A program made the translations under genes and the position numbers. The notes below the pieces were generated by a model, which ran no database searches, was not told the origin of the DNA, and saw only the letters and a program-made list of their open reading frames with translations. Of a stretch of 64,000 nt of DNA, positions 46,237 to 55,711 are shown in pieces (positions within the stretch are counted from its first letter, which is position 1; every line of letters begins with the position of its first letter). This stretch comes from Kriegella aquimaris (lineage in GTDB: Bacteria; Bacteroidota; Bacteroidia; Flavobacteriales; Flavobacteriaceae), in assembly GCF_900103215.1 (NCBI RefSeq), contig NZ_FNGV01000007.1, positions 124,001 to 188,000 on the forward strand. The letters are read 5' to 3'.

Positions 46237-46712
46237 AATTAATATTGAATATACGCTGTTTTTATCCTAAAGACCTAATTCTTCTTACTAAAATGTGCTA
46301 CTTCCCTAAGCAAGTTTCATAAAAAACTCTCGATGAGAAAAATTTGGGTATTCGAAAAAAAGAATCCAAATAGTATCGTCTTGGTCCTTAATTACTCAGA
46401 TAAATTCATTTATCTTCTTTTTTGATTAACGATAAAACAATGATATGCATTATTATTTGGAAGCGTATCCTGTACTGTACTGCAGTTTTATTTAAGCAAT
46501 GAGAGTGGATTGGAATATAAAATCATTTATTCTTCCATAATAATATGTAACGCTGATTGGCATATATAATATCAGAGCCAAACCATGTGAATTTTTGAAT
46601 AGTCTATTTAATACTAACCGTAATTAACCCTGGATATTTTGGTTACAGTATGGTACAGGATAGTTTTACATCTTCTAAAGTCTAATTTTAACGCTTAACT
46701 TAAAAATAGAAA
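46237..46712. other. Divergent intergenic region with paired repeat elements
   Basis: 476 non-coding bases between the ECF sigma gene and the rightward GH78-like gene. The only strong structure is the 17-base element at 46466-46482 and its inverted copy at 46646-46662. No perfect TAnnTTTG box was found on the plus strand; TATTTTG near 46634 comes closest. Confidence 0.6.
46466..46662. repeat. Pair of 17-base inverted elements (candidate operator)
   Basis: 46466-46482 reads TATCCTGTACTGTACTG. The reverse complement of 46646-46662 reads TATCCTGTACCATACTG. They match at 15 of 17 positions and are 163 bases apart in opposite orientation, the second ending 50 bases before the GH78-like start. Each also has internal symmetry around GTAC. 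This looks like a two-site operator allowing looping, by inference. Confidence 0.55.
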
Positions 46713-48467
46713 ATGAAGAGACTATTTCAAACGGTATTTGCTTTTTTAAGCCTCAGCATTATGTATGGCCAATTACCCCCGGTTTTTGGGGAAACCTACA
46801 AAGATTATACTAGCAATTCAGAAATGGTCAAAACGTATCTTACCCCACAAAGAATCGTTTGGCAGTCCGATGATTCTGGGGCATTCATTAAAAATGCGAA
46901 GGCATTGTTGGAAAAGGGAAATGGGCAAGTTGCAGTAAATGACCAAGACCTGTTCCATTTTGTTAGTTCTGCAGACGACCGACCCGGTATTTTGTTGGAT
47001 TATGGTAAAGAAATTCATGGTGGAGTAAAAATTTCGATGGGTATTCGTGAAAGCAAGACTCCGTTAAAGCTTCGGTTACGTTTTGGTGAATCGGTAGGGG
47101 AGGCCATGTCAGAAATTGGGGGCGACCAAAATGCGACCAATGAACATTCGCTACGTGATTTTATTATCGAAATCCCTTGGTTGGGAAGTATTGAGGTTGG
47201 TGAGACCGGTTTTCGATTTCTACGTATCGATGTGGTTGAAGCGAATGAAGATGCCCCGATAAAAGCGATCGAGGCCGCTTTTGTGTATCGTGATATTCCG
47301 TACTTGGGATCTTTTGAGAGCAGTGATAAGCGGTTAAACGATATTTGGGCGACAGGTGCCTATACTGTACACTTAAATATGCAAAACTATTTGTGGGACG
47401 GAATCAAGCGAGATCGTTTGGTCTGGGTTGGAGATATGCACCCTGAAGTAATGACAATTAATACGGTATTCGGAAAACATGCCATCGTGACCAAAAGTCT
47501 CGATCTTGCCCGTGACCAATATCCATTACCTCAATGGATGAACGGAATAAGTTCATATTCGATGTGGTGGATATTAATTCATAAAAATTGGTATGATTAT
47601 CACGGAGACCTTGTTTACCTAAAGAAGCAGGAGCATTATATGATCGGTCTTCTCGATCAACTAAGTACATTCATTGATGAAGACAATAAGGAGATTTTGA
47701 ATGGCGGTCGTTTTTTGGATTGGCCTACGAGTGAAAAACCTGAGGCCGTTCATGCAGGACTTCAAGCCATGATGGTCATGACGTTCGAAGCCGGTGCCAA
47801 TATCATGAAGGTATTAGGGCGTGAAGATTTGATGACCAAATATGCAAAAGTGTCCCAAAAGCTAAAACAGCACGAACCAAAGAACAATACCACCAAACAG
47901 GCAGCAGCCTTAATGGCCCTAGCTGATTTACAGAATGCAAAAAAGGTAAATACGGAAGTGTTGACACAAGATGGGGTACGGCATATGTCGACCTTTTATG
48001 GGTATTATATATTGGAGGCCATGGCCAAAGCTAATGATTATACTGGTGCACTAAGAGTTATTCGCGATTATTGGGGAGGTATGCTAGATTTGGGTGCAAC
48101 CACTTTTTGGGAAGATTTTGATGTTTCGGATGTTAGAAATAGCAGCCGAATAGATGAATTGGTGCCGGAAAACAAAAATGATATCCATGGTGATTTTGGC
48201 GAATACTGCTATGTGGGTTACCGTCATAGTCTATGTCATGGTTGGGCAAGCGGACCAACTTCTTGGTTGAGCCAACATGTGTTGGGTATTCATGTTTTGG
48301 ATGCTGGTGAAACGGTAAAAATCACACCTCATTTAGGCGATCTTGAATGGGCCAAAGGTGGTTTCCCTACCAAATATGGAATCTTGAAAGTAAATCACCG
48401 TAAAAATGCCGATGGTTCGATAGAGTCAAAAGTAGACGCACCAGATGGTTTGGCAATAATCAAATAA
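46713..48467 (+). CDS. Short GH78-like six-hairpin glycosidase
   Basis: 584-residue exported protein (signal peptide ending SIMYGQ) related to alpha-L-rhamnosidases: a short N-terminal beta-sandwich (about 50-190) then the six-hairpin domain with YLWDGIKRDRLVWVGDMHPE (225-245) and a C-terminal HGWASGPTSWLSQHVLGI...ITPHLGDLEWAKG. It lacks the Bac_rhamnosid_N module of the GH78 protein at 33678-36446. Where shorter GH78 enzymes have D-x4-E-x6-D, this has D229-x4-D234-x6-D241, so the general acid may be an aspartate. Rhamnosidase activity is likely but unproven. It is alone, rightward, convergent to the LacI gene. Confidence 0.8.
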   Translation: MKRLFQTVFAFLSLSIMYGQLPPVFGETYKDYTSNSEMVKTYLTPQRIVWQSDDSGAFIKNAKALLEKGNGQVAVNDQDLFHFVSSADDRPGILLDYGKEIHGGVKISMGIRESKTPLKLRLRFGESVGEAMSEIGGDQNATNEHSLRDFIIEIPWLGSIEVGETGFRFLRIDVVEANEDAPIKAIEAAFVYRDIPYLGSFESSDKRLNDIWATGAYTVHLNMQNYLWDGIKRDRLVWVGDMHPEVMTINTVFGKHAIVTKSLDLARDQYPLPQWMNGISSYSMWWILIHKNWYDYHGDLVYLKKQEHYMIGLLDQLSTFIDEDNKEILNGGRFLDWPTSEKPEAVHAGLQAMMVMTFEAGANIMKVLGREDLMTKYAKVSQKLKQHEPKNNTTKQAAALMALADLQNAKKVNTEVLTQDGVRHMSTFYGYYILEAMAKANDYTGALRVIRDYWGGMLDLGATTFWEDFDVSDVRNSSRIDELVPENKNDIHGDFGEYCYVGYRHSLCHGWASGPTSWLSQHVLGIHVLDAGETVKITPHLGDLEWAKGGFPTKYGILKVNHRKNADGSIESKVDAPDGLAIIK

Positions 48468-48496
48468 TTTGGGATACGGAAAGACACCGCTCTATT

Positions 48497-49525
48497 TTAT
48501 TCCGCCGGCACTGTTGATTCTCTTATTATTAGTTCATTGCGAATAATTAAGGTTTCAGAAACAATATTCTGGTCATTATCCTCAATTTGTTTGATAAGAA
48601 GGCGTGCTGAAGCTTGTCCCATTTCAAAGGCATGGTCTTCTATAGTTGTTAATGAAGGTTGAATGATTTTAGATATAGGTGTATTACTAAATCCCACAAC
48701 GGCGATATCTTGGGGAACAGAAAATTTTCGCTCTCTGGCTGTTTGAATAACGCTAACAGCAGTTATGTCATTGGCGCAAAAAATGCCATCGGGTTTTGTA
48801 TTCATATCGAATAACGCATTAGCAAAATGGCGTCCTTCTTCTTCGCTAAGGATGTTGCCATAAAAAATAAAATCTTCATTAATAGTCAAATTGTTTGCGA
48901 TTAAAGCGGCCTTATAACCTTCTAATCGGGCTTTGAATATTGAGGAATTTAAATTTCCTGCAATATGGGCTATTCTTTTACACCCAATTTTTGCTAGATG
49001 GTCGCAAGCTTTAAAGGCGGCATCGTAATCATTGATCAAGACTTTGTTTGATTCTAGGTCGTTGCAAACACGATCAAATAATACAAGGGGTATTTTTGTA
49101 TTTGCCAATTGTTTATAATGGTCGATATCGGATGTTTCCAAAGCTAAACAGGCAATAATGCCATCAGCCTTGTTAGACATCAATATCTCAACGCTTTCTA
49201 CCTCCTTTATATACGAATCTTTGGTTTGAAAAATCGAAACATAATAACCAGCTTCATTGGCAACTTCTTCAATTCCGCTTATCGAAGAAGAGTGAAAATA
49301 GCGATCTATTCTCGGGACTATTACACCAATATGATTGGTTTTTCTTCTTCTTAAATTTGATGCAACTGAATTGGGTATATAGCCTAGTTTTAAAGCTGTC
49401 TTTTTTATCTTCTCACGTGTTTCCTCTCCAATGCTGTGATGATCTTTTAATGCTCTTGAAACAGTAGATGTAGATACGCCTAAGATTTTGGCGAGACCTT
49501 TCATCGTTATACGTGTGTTTCCCAT
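48497..49525 (-). CDS. LacI-family transcriptional regulator
   Basis: About 342 residues from the preferred start at 49525 (MGNTRITMKGLA); an upstream ATG at 49564 would add an odd leader and run into the operator. The N-terminal helix-turn-helix reads MKGLAKILGVSTSTVSRALKDH, with hinge NSVASNLRRRKTNHIGVIVP, followed by a periplasmic-binding-protein-like sugar domain (GFSNTPISKIIQPSLTTI). Two AAACG-centred palindromes lie in its upstream region, so it probably represses itself and the divergent GH109-NagB genes until a sugar effector binds. Effector unknown; an amino sugar is the contextual guess. Confidence 0.95.
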   Translation of the reverse strand: MGNTRITMKGLAKILGVSTSTVSRALKDHHSIGEETREKIKKTALKLGYIPNSVASNLRRRKTNHIGVIVPRIDRYFHSSSISGIEEVANEAGYYVSIFQTKDSYIKEVESVEILMSNKADGIIACLALETSDIDHYKQLANTKIPLVLFDRVCNDLESNKVLINDYDAAFKACDHLAKIGCKRIAHIAGNLNSSIFKARLEGYKAALIANNLTINEDFIFYGNILSEEEGRHFANALFDMNTKPDGIFCANDITAVSVIQTARERKFSVPQDIAVVGFSNTPISKIIQPSLTTIEDHAFEMGQASARLLIKQIEDNDQNIVSETLIIRNELIIRESTVPAE

Positions 49526-49560
49526 CCCGTAAAAGTAATAAATAATCCTATTGCATTTTA

Positions 49561-49576
49561 ACACAAACGTATGTGT
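49561..49576. promoter_or_regulatory. LacI-type operator candidate 1
   Basis: ACACAAACGTATGTGT is a near-perfect 16-base palindrome centred on CG, the usual LacI-family operator geometry. It lies 35 bases upstream of the LacI start at 49525, suitable for autorepression. Confidence 0.6.
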
Positions 49577-49703
49577 AATTATCTAAATTTTTAATACGAT
49601 ATGTTAAAATAATATTCAGAATTTGCTATTTGATAATATTTCAACTACTACAATATCAATATTTTATATTTAAACTGTTGCTTTTGCTGAAAAAACAATT
49701 AAC

Positions 49704-49719
49704 ACACAAACGTTTGCGT
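49704..49719. promoter_or_regulatory. LacI-type operator candidate 2
   Basis: ACACAAACGTTTGCGT shares ACACAAACGT with operator candidate 1 and has a perfect central CAAACGTTTG palindrome. The two centres are 143 bases apart, which would permit a repression loop. Upstream of the GH109 gene by about 300 bases. Confidence 0.6.
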
Positions 49720-50017
49720 ATATATTATTGTTTTGATAGATTTACGGGAACTATGAATTGATTTGCAAGGTTGGTATTGAAGTATCGCTTATGTTTTTTT
49801 TGGAAAAATAATAGGATTAAAACATTTGTTCAACGCATAAAAGACTTACGAAAAACCCCCCAAATAAATTCAACTTATTGGAATGAAACTGGCAATTGTA
49901 AGCCGAATTGAGGTGTTCAATTATAAATAGCGAATTGTGATAAAAGCTAATGCTATAAGCGTAAAGCTATGTTCGTAGGTTGAAAAAAGAACGTAGCTAA
50001 ATAAAAAAAATGCTCTA

Positions 50018-51445
50018 ATGAAAAATCAAACTCGAAGAAATTTTATCAAGTTATCTGCATTGAGTACAGGGTTTTTAGGACTTTCTGCACATGGTGTATT
50101 TGCCCAAGATGAAATTCAAAAAAGAATTGCTGGCCTTAGTGAAACGCCGCAAGCTATTGGTAACTCGGCAATCGGTCTAAAATACGACCCCATTAAACAG
50201 GTGAGAATAGGTGTCATAGGAGTTGGTAACAGAGGGTACGGCCATGTAAAGAATATTAATTCATTACAGCCGAATGCGAAAATAGTTGCTATTGCCGATG
50301 TTAGGGAAAGTAGAGCTAAAAGAGCATTGGAACTGCTGAATAAATTGAACAAAAAAAAGCAGTCTATTGATTTGTATTTCGGTGACGAAGAAATATGGAG
50401 AGATATGGTAAAACGAGACGATATTGATTTGATAGTTGTCGTCACGCCTCCCACCGAACATGCGCACATGGCAGTTTATGCAATGGAACAAGGTAAACAT
50501 GTCGTATCGGAAGTTCCGATTGCACTTACTATTCAAGAGTCATGGGACATTATTAACACTGCTGAAAAAACGCAACGGCACTGCATGATGCTTGAAAATT
50601 GCTGTTATGGAGAAGAAGAGCTTTGGGTTTTAAACATGGTTAAGAACAATGTCTTTGGTTCGTTGACCCATGCAGAAGGAGGCTACATTCATTCCTTGTT
50701 ACAAAAATTGTTCGTAAAAAGCGATGACCCTGCCACTAGTGCTTATTACAAACAATGGCGGTTAAGGTTACATGCCGAAATGCATGGAAACCTATACCCG
50801 ACCCATGGATTGGGTCCGATCGCTAATTATATGGATATCGGCAATGGTGACCGGTTCGATTATCTTGTTTCAATGGATTCTTCAGAAGAGTCTTTGCATC
50901 AATATGCTACACAATCGTCACCTGATAACGATTTTTATAATCAAAAGAACTTTTCTCATGGCGATATGAATAGTTCAATGATAAAAACGGCAAAAGGAAG
51001 ATCGATACTACTACAGCACGATGTCGTTTCACCTCGCCCCTATAGCCGCATTAATGCTTTGTCAGGAAGTAAGGCATACCATGAAGGGTATCCCAGCCGC
51101 TTATCGCTGTACGACGAAGGTCTTGGTCATGATTGGCTCAACGAAGAAAAGTTTAAGGAAATGCAAGAAAAATATGAACATCCGATTTGGCATAAAATGA
51201 AGGAAGATGCTCAAGAGCAAGGAGGCCATGGAGGCATGGATTACATTATGTTCTACCGTTTAATTCAAAATTTGAATAATGGATATCCCATGGACATGAA
51301 TGTCTATAACGGGGTTGACTGGTCCGTAATTCTACCACTTACCAAGTTATCGGTCGAATTGGGAAGCATACCTATCAAATTTCCTGATTTTACCCGAGGT
51401 AATTGGAAAGAAGAAAGAGAACTAGGGTTCTTTCAAAACATATAA
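50018..51445 (+). CDS. GH109-type NAD-dependent glycosidase (Gfo/Idh/MocA fold)
   Basis: GH109 enzymes are alpha-N-acetylgalactosaminidases that use bound NAD in a redox-assisted mechanism. 475 residues: a Tat-type leader (TRRNFIKLSALSTGFLGLSA), so it is exported folded with cofactor; a Rossmann fold with GVIGVGNRGYGH (66-76); then family marks LENCCYGEEELWVLNMV (192-208), GGYIHSL (221-227) and GNLYPTHGLGPIANYMD (257-273). The Tyr and His of YPTH match residues reported as important in the characterised enzyme. NagB-like deamination is encoded 30 bases downstream, supporting an amino-sugar substrate. A related oxidoreductase function cannot be excluded. Confidence 0.85.
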   Translation: MKNQTRRNFIKLSALSTGFLGLSAHGVFAQDEIQKRIAGLSETPQAIGNSAIGLKYDPIKQVRIGVIGVGNRGYGHVKNINSLQPNAKIVAIADVRESRAKRALELLNKLNKKKQSIDLYFGDEEIWRDMVKRDDIDLIVVVTPPTEHAHMAVYAMEQGKHVVSEVPIALTIQESWDIINTAEKTQRHCMMLENCCYGEEELWVLNMVKNNVFGSLTHAEGGYIHSLLQKLFVKSDDPATSAYYKQWRLRLHAEMHGNLYPTHGLGPIANYMDIGNGDRFDYLVSMDSSEESLHQYATQSSPDNDFYNQKNFSHGDMNSSMIKTAKGRSILLQHDVVSPRPYSRINALSGSKAYHEGYPSRLSLYDEGLGHDWLNEEKFKEMQEKYEHPIWHKMKEDAQEQGGHGGMDYIMFYRLIQNLNNGYPMDMNVYNGVDWSVILPLTKLSVELGSIPIKFPDFTRGNWKEERELGFFQNI

Positions 51446-51475
51446 CACAAATTTTACAAATTAAAAGCTTAGAGT

Positions 51476-52213
51476 ATGGAGATTATAATTTCAAATGACA
51501 AACAAGAATTGGGTGAAAGCGCGGCGAAACGGGGTGCGGAGTTAATTCGTAAAGCAATTGAAAAAGAAGGGGAGGCAAATATAATTGTCGCAACGGGTGC
51601 ATCACAGTTCGAGATGTTGTCTGAACTTGTAAAAGAGGATGTAGATTGGACAAAGGTAACCGGATTTCACCTTGATGAATATGTAGGTATGCCAGATGTG
51701 CATAAGGCCTCATTCCGTAAATACCTGAAAGAACGATTTGTTGATTTGGTACCTCTCAAAAAGTTTTATTACATAGCGGGTGATGCTGAAGACCCATTGG
51801 AAGAGTGTAATAGGATCGGTAAGATAATTTCGGGTATTAAAATTCATGTAGCCTTTGTTGGAATAGGTGAAAACGGTCATTTAGCCTTTAATGATCCACC
51901 AGCAGATTTTGATAGGGAAGAAGCTTATTTCGTTGCTGATTTAGACAAAGCTTGTAGAGAACAACAACTTGGCGAAGGTTGGTTTGCTTCCTTGGAAGAT
52001 GTTCCTAAGCAAGCCATTAGTATGTCGGTTAAGCAAGTATTGAAATCAGAAGCAATAATAGCGAGTGTTCCTGATAGCCGTAAGGCTAACGCTGTTAAAA
52101 ATTCAGTCGAATCAGAAATTTCTCCCGAGGTTCCGGGTACGGCGTTAAGATTACATCAAAAAACTTGGTTGTATTTAGATAAGGCGTCTGCAGCTCTTTT
52201 AAGTGAGTCATAA
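51476..52213 (+). CDS. Glucosamine-6-phosphate deaminase-like protein (NagB family)
   Basis: Cytoplasmic NagB-fold enzyme of 245 residues, expected to turn an amino-sugar 6-phosphate into a ketose phosphate plus ammonia. The motif FHLDEYVG (64-71) and HKASFRKYL (76-84) match NagB. At the second active-site motif it reads [14 protein letters not shown] (129-142): the histidine is kept (H135), but the E. coli Asp141 position is N133 and the Glu148 position is D140. Such changes may mark a different substrate, for example galactosamine-6-phosphate, or a NagB-like subfamily. It is co-transcribed with the GH109 gene. No kinase or deacetylase gene is in the window. Confidence 0.8.
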   Translation: MEIIISNDKQELGESAAKRGAELIRKAIEKEGEANIIVATGASQFEMLSELVKEDVDWTKVTGFHLDEYVGMPDVHKASFRKYLKERFVDLVPLKKFYYIAGDAEDPLEECNRIGKIISGIKIHVAFVGIGENGHLAFNDPPADFDREEAYFVADLDKACREQQLGEGWFASLEDVPKQAISMSVKQVLKSEAIIASVPDSRKANAVKNSVESEISPEVPGTALRLHQKTWLYLDKASAALLSES

Positions 52214-52567
52214 GAGATTTTTTTTAGTATAACAGAATTAAGTAAAGCAAATAAACTGATTATATGGATAATGAACTTAACTGGTTGAATACCTTGGTTA
52301 ATGCTCGATATTTTTATGATGATGGTGATGATATTCCGATATGTTCTGGGTAGTTGGTGAACTTCCGAATAAGAAGTTTGCCACTTAGGACAACATTGAT
52401 TAATACCTGAACGGGTTAACGAGTATACACGAACTGACTTGGGGTATGTTGTTTTTCTAAAGCGCATATTGAAATAGGTCCTATGAGTTCCGCAATTAAG
52501 AAGTATTAAGCTATACCCTTTTTCCTTTTTTTTTGCTTGAGCGATTAACTAACTAATAAAAAAAACT
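52214..52567. other. Intergenic region before SusCD pair 3
   Basis: 354 bases with no supported gene. A weak hairpin (AACTTC 52360-52365, GAAGTT 52373-52378) and a T-rich stretch at 52517-52533 are the only visible structures. A promoter for the SusC gene is likely here, but no clear -7 box was found. Confidence 0.5.
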
Positions 52568-55500
52568 ATGAAAATTAAATTAAATTATGCATTTGTTTGT
52601 TTGAGAAGGAAGGTGCTAATGAACGTGATGAGAGCCTTTATTCTTTTGTGTTTTACAAACGTTTTTAGTGCTACACCAAATGTTGTTGTTTCTGAAAAAG
52701 TTCCACAGCAGCAGATAAGCGGTACTGTAGTTGATCAAAACGGACAACCATTACCTGGTGCCAACATTCTTGAAAAGGGAACAACGAATGGTACACAAAC
52801 AGATTTTGATGGGAATTTTTCAATTCAATTAGAAAATCAGAACGCTACGCTTCTAGTGTCTTATTTGGGCTTTGTGACTAAAGAAATTGAAGTAACAAAC
52901 CAAACTTCCTTAGACATTGCTTTAGAAGAAGATGCTAATAGTCTAGATGAAGTAGTAGTAGTAGGTTACGGTACCATGAAAAAAAGTGACCTTACCGGAT
53001 CGGTAGCAAATGTAAGTTCCGATACCTACAAAGATCAACATATGACGCAAATTACCGATATGCTACAAGGTACTGTCGCGGGGCTGAACATGACTCAAGG
53101 GACCACTGCTGCCGGAGGAGGAGCGATTGAAGTAAGGGGGGCCAATTCATTGAATGCATCGACCCAACCGATGATCGTTGTCGATGGTTCTATTTACAAT
53201 GGAAGTCTTCGTGATATAAACCCTTCCGATGTTAAATCAATTGATATCTTGAAAGATGCTAGTTCTGCAGCTGTTTATGGATCTAGGGCATCTTCGGGTG
53301 TAATTTTGATTACAACGAAAGGTGGAACCAAAGGGAAAACCAGCATCAATTTCACATCACAGGTTGGAGTAGTAAGTACAACCAATAAATTTGCCCCTAA
53401 CGATGCCGGTCAATACCTTACGTTTCGACAAGATGTGAAGAGAGCGCTTGATACGAGTTCGCCTTCTTTTTATTATGACAACCCAAACCAGTTGCCAACC
53501 GGGGTAAGCCTTGACCAATGGAGAGGTGCGAGTAATAATCCCAATGCCGATAATACTAGGGAATGGTTGACAAGACTTACATTTTTCCCTGTTGAAATGG
53601 AAAACTATATCAACGGAAAATCAGTTGATTGGTATGATAAAGTTATACGCAAGGGAGCTGTTCAGCTAAAATATGATTTGAGTATCAATGGAGGAACTGA
53701 TGAGTTTACCTATTTCTGGTCTATGGGCTACATGGAAAATGAAGGTATTGTTCTCGGTGATGACTATTCTGCCTTGACAACACGTTTGAATTTAAACTTC
53801 AAGCCTACAAAATGGATGGATATTGGGATGAACACACAATTCACAAATCGGGATGAAAGTTCGGTTGCAGCTGATTTAGGCGATATGTATCGGATGAGTC
53901 CTTATGGGTCGGAATATAATGACGATGGAACCATAAAAAGATACCCCAATGACTTTACCGTTGCGAATCCTTTACTTGAATATTACGGACAAGATCGTTC
54001 CAATAAAATTAACTCGTTATTTAGTACCTTATATACAAATATTCAATTACCATTCGGTATTAAGTATAAATTATCTTTCCAACCTAGATTTGAATTTTCG
54101 GGAGATTACAATTTTTGGTCGTCTGAAACAATACAAGGTGGTCAAAGTGGGTATGCAACAAGGGAAGAGTATAATTCCTTTAACTGGATATTGGATAATA
54201 TAATTACATGGAAGAAGACATATGGAGCACATTCTTTCGATTTAACATTATTGCAAAGTGCAGAGCAAAATAAGTCCACCTATTCTTATTTACAGAATGA
54301 GCAATTTACACCAAATCAAAACCTTGGTTATAATGGCCTTCAATATGGCGTAAATCCTGCGGTAAGCACGAACGACAAAGAATCTACTGCTGATGCATCA
54401 ATGGCACGATTAAATTATGTCTTTAATGATAAATATCTTCTAACAGCGTCTGTGAGAAGAGACGGGTACTCTGCATTCGGACAAGAAAATCCAAGAGCTG
54501 TCTTTCCCGCTGTAGCGCTGGCATGGAAAGTTTCTGATGAAGGTTTTTTTAATGTTGACCAAATAAATCAAATGAAACTCCGAGCGTCTTGGGGAATAAA
54601 CGGTAACCGCGATATCGATATTTATGGCTCATTGGCTCAAACACAATCAGATATTTATTATGATGGAACCAATACCCAGGTTGGTGTATACAACAGTACT
54701 TTAGCTAATAAGTCTTTGCGTTGGGAGAAAACGGAATCGCTCAATTTTGGTCTTGACATGGGCATGTTCAATAACCGTATAAATTTTGCCGCTGATGTCT
54801 ATTTCATGAAAACAGTAGATCTTCTGATGGAGCGAAAATTACCTGAAATTACCGGGTATTCTTCGATTTTATCGAACCTTGGTGAGTTACAGAACAGTGG
54901 TGTAGAAATGACGCTGAATACAGTTAATATCAGCAATGAGAATTTAACATGGAAAACGGATCTTACTTTTGCTCTTAACCGAAATAAGATTAATAAATTA
55001 TTCAGCAATTTTGATGAAAATGGTGTTGAATTGCCCGATTATACAAATGAATGGTTTCCAGGTCAAGCTATAGATGCTGTTTGGGATTATAAAACCTTGG
55101 GAATTTGGCAAGTTGATGAGGCTGCCGGCGCTGCTGCTGTTGGATTAGAGCCAGGAGACTGGAAAGTCGAAGATATTGATGGTGACGGAACCTATGATGA
55201 ATTAACCGATAAACAGTTTATTGGGTACACAGAACCTCGGTTTAGACTGGGAATGAGAAATCAGTTTAATTTCTTAAAACACTTTTCTGCTTCAATTTTT
55301 CTAAGAGGTGAATTTGGTCAACTAGGAGCATTCTCTTATGCGCTTCGAAATGGGGGTAGCGATACTTATGATAGAAGAAATGAAGTGAATATTCCCTATT
55401 GGACAGCAGACAATCCAATAAATGATTATCCGCGTTTGATTACCAATACAACAGTGTATGGTGGTGGAATTCAAATATATAAACCAAATTCTTTTGTAAG

Positions 55501-55690
55501 GGTACAAGATTTGACCTTGTCATACAACGTACCTTCTGCTTTTATGGAGCGTAATGGTATGTCTAATGCCAGAATATTTTTCTCTGGACACAATATATAC
55601 ACTTTTTCCAAATGGCCGGGATGGGATCCAGAATCGCTGAACAATCCGTTGACAAAGACATATTCATTAGGATTTAGTATAACATTATAA
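52568..55690 (+). CDS. SusC/RagA-like TonB-dependent transporter (pair 3)
   Basis: 1040-residue outer-membrane porter: leader (about 1-35, MRAFILLCFTNVFSA), CarboxypepD_reg-like domain (about 49-120, ISGTVVDQNGQPLPGAN), TonB-box-like DEVVVVGYG (127-135), plug and barrel ending YSLGFSITL. No STN domain, so control is more likely through the LacI regulator than through a sigma/anti-sigma pair. Followed by its SusD partner 21 bases on. The context (GH109 and NagB-like genes) suggests import of an N-acetylhexosamine-containing glycan. Confidence 0.95.
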   Translation: MKIKLNYAFVCLRRKVLMNVMRAFILLCFTNVFSATPNVVVSEKVPQQQISGTVVDQNGQPLPGANILEKGTTNGTQTDFDGNFSIQLENQNATLLVSYLGFVTKEIEVTNQTSLDIALEEDANSLDEVVVVGYGTMKKSDLTGSVANVSSDTYKDQHMTQITDMLQGTVAGLNMTQGTTAAGGGAIEVRGANSLNASTQPMIVVDGSIYNGSLRDINPSDVKSIDILKDASSAAVYGSRASSGVILITTKGGTKGKTSINFTSQVGVVSTTNKFAPNDAGQYLTFRQDVKRALDTSSPSFYYDNPNQLPTGVSLDQWRGASNNPNADNTREWLTRLTFFPVEMENYINGKSVDWYDKVIRKGAVQLKYDLSINGGTDEFTYFWSMGYMENEGIVLGDDYSALTTRLNLNFKPTKWMDIGMNTQFTNRDESSVAADLGDMYRMSPYGSEYNDDGTIKRYPNDFTVANPLLEYYGQDRSNKINSLFSTLYTNIQLPFGIKYKLSFQPRFEFSGDYNFWSSETIQGGQSGYATREEYNSFNWILDNIITWKKTYGAHSFDLTLLQSAEQNKSTYSYLQNEQFTPNQNLGYNGLQYGVNPAVSTNDKESTADASMARLNYVFNDKYLLTASVRRDGYSAFGQENPRAVFPAVALAWKVSDEGFFNVDQINQMKLRASWGINGNRDIDIYGSLAQTQSDIYYDGTNTQVGVYNSTLANKSLRWEKTESLNFGLDMGMFNNRINFAADVYFMKTVDLLMERKLPEITGYSSILSNLGELQNSGVEMTLNTVNISNENLTWKTDLTFALNRNKINKLFSNFDENGVELPDYTNEWFPGQAIDAVWDYKTLGIWQVDEAAGAAAVGLEPGDWKVEDIDGDGTYDELTDKQFIGYTEPRFRLGMRNQFNFLKHFSASIFLRGEFGQLGAFSYALRNGGSDTYDRRNEVNIPYWTADNPINDYPRLITNTTVYGGGIQIYKPNSFVRVQDLTLSYNVPSAFMERNGMSNARIFFSGHNIYTFSKWPGWDPESLNNPLTKTYSLGFSITL

Positions 55691-55711
55691 TAACCTTAAA
55701 TAACCTTAAAG

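Larger units (their letters stand above)
49526..50017. other. Divergent control region, LacI / GH109 genes
   Basis: 492 non-coding, AT-rich bases. It carries two LacI-type operator candidates (listed separately), one near each half, as expected for joint control of the regulator and the rightward genes. No gene or hairpin terminator was seen. Confidence 0.6.

Noticed and set aside
30229-48467. Firm assignment of the sulfatase locus to ulvan
   Set aside because: Sulfatases and rhamnosidases fit ulvan, but no ulvan lyase or unsaturated glucuronyl hydrolase is in the window.
52156-52467. 103-codon open frame on the minus strand, partly intergenic
   Set aside because: Overlaps the 3' end of the NagB-like gene, has a composition unlike neighbouring proteins and no recognisable domain. 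A real gene is possible but unsupported.
52657-52664. AAACGTTT core inside the SusC pair 3 gene as a third LacI operator
   Set aside because: The same 8-base core also occurs inside a sulfatase gene at 32832-32839, so the short core arises by chance; flanking bases do not match the two upstream operators.
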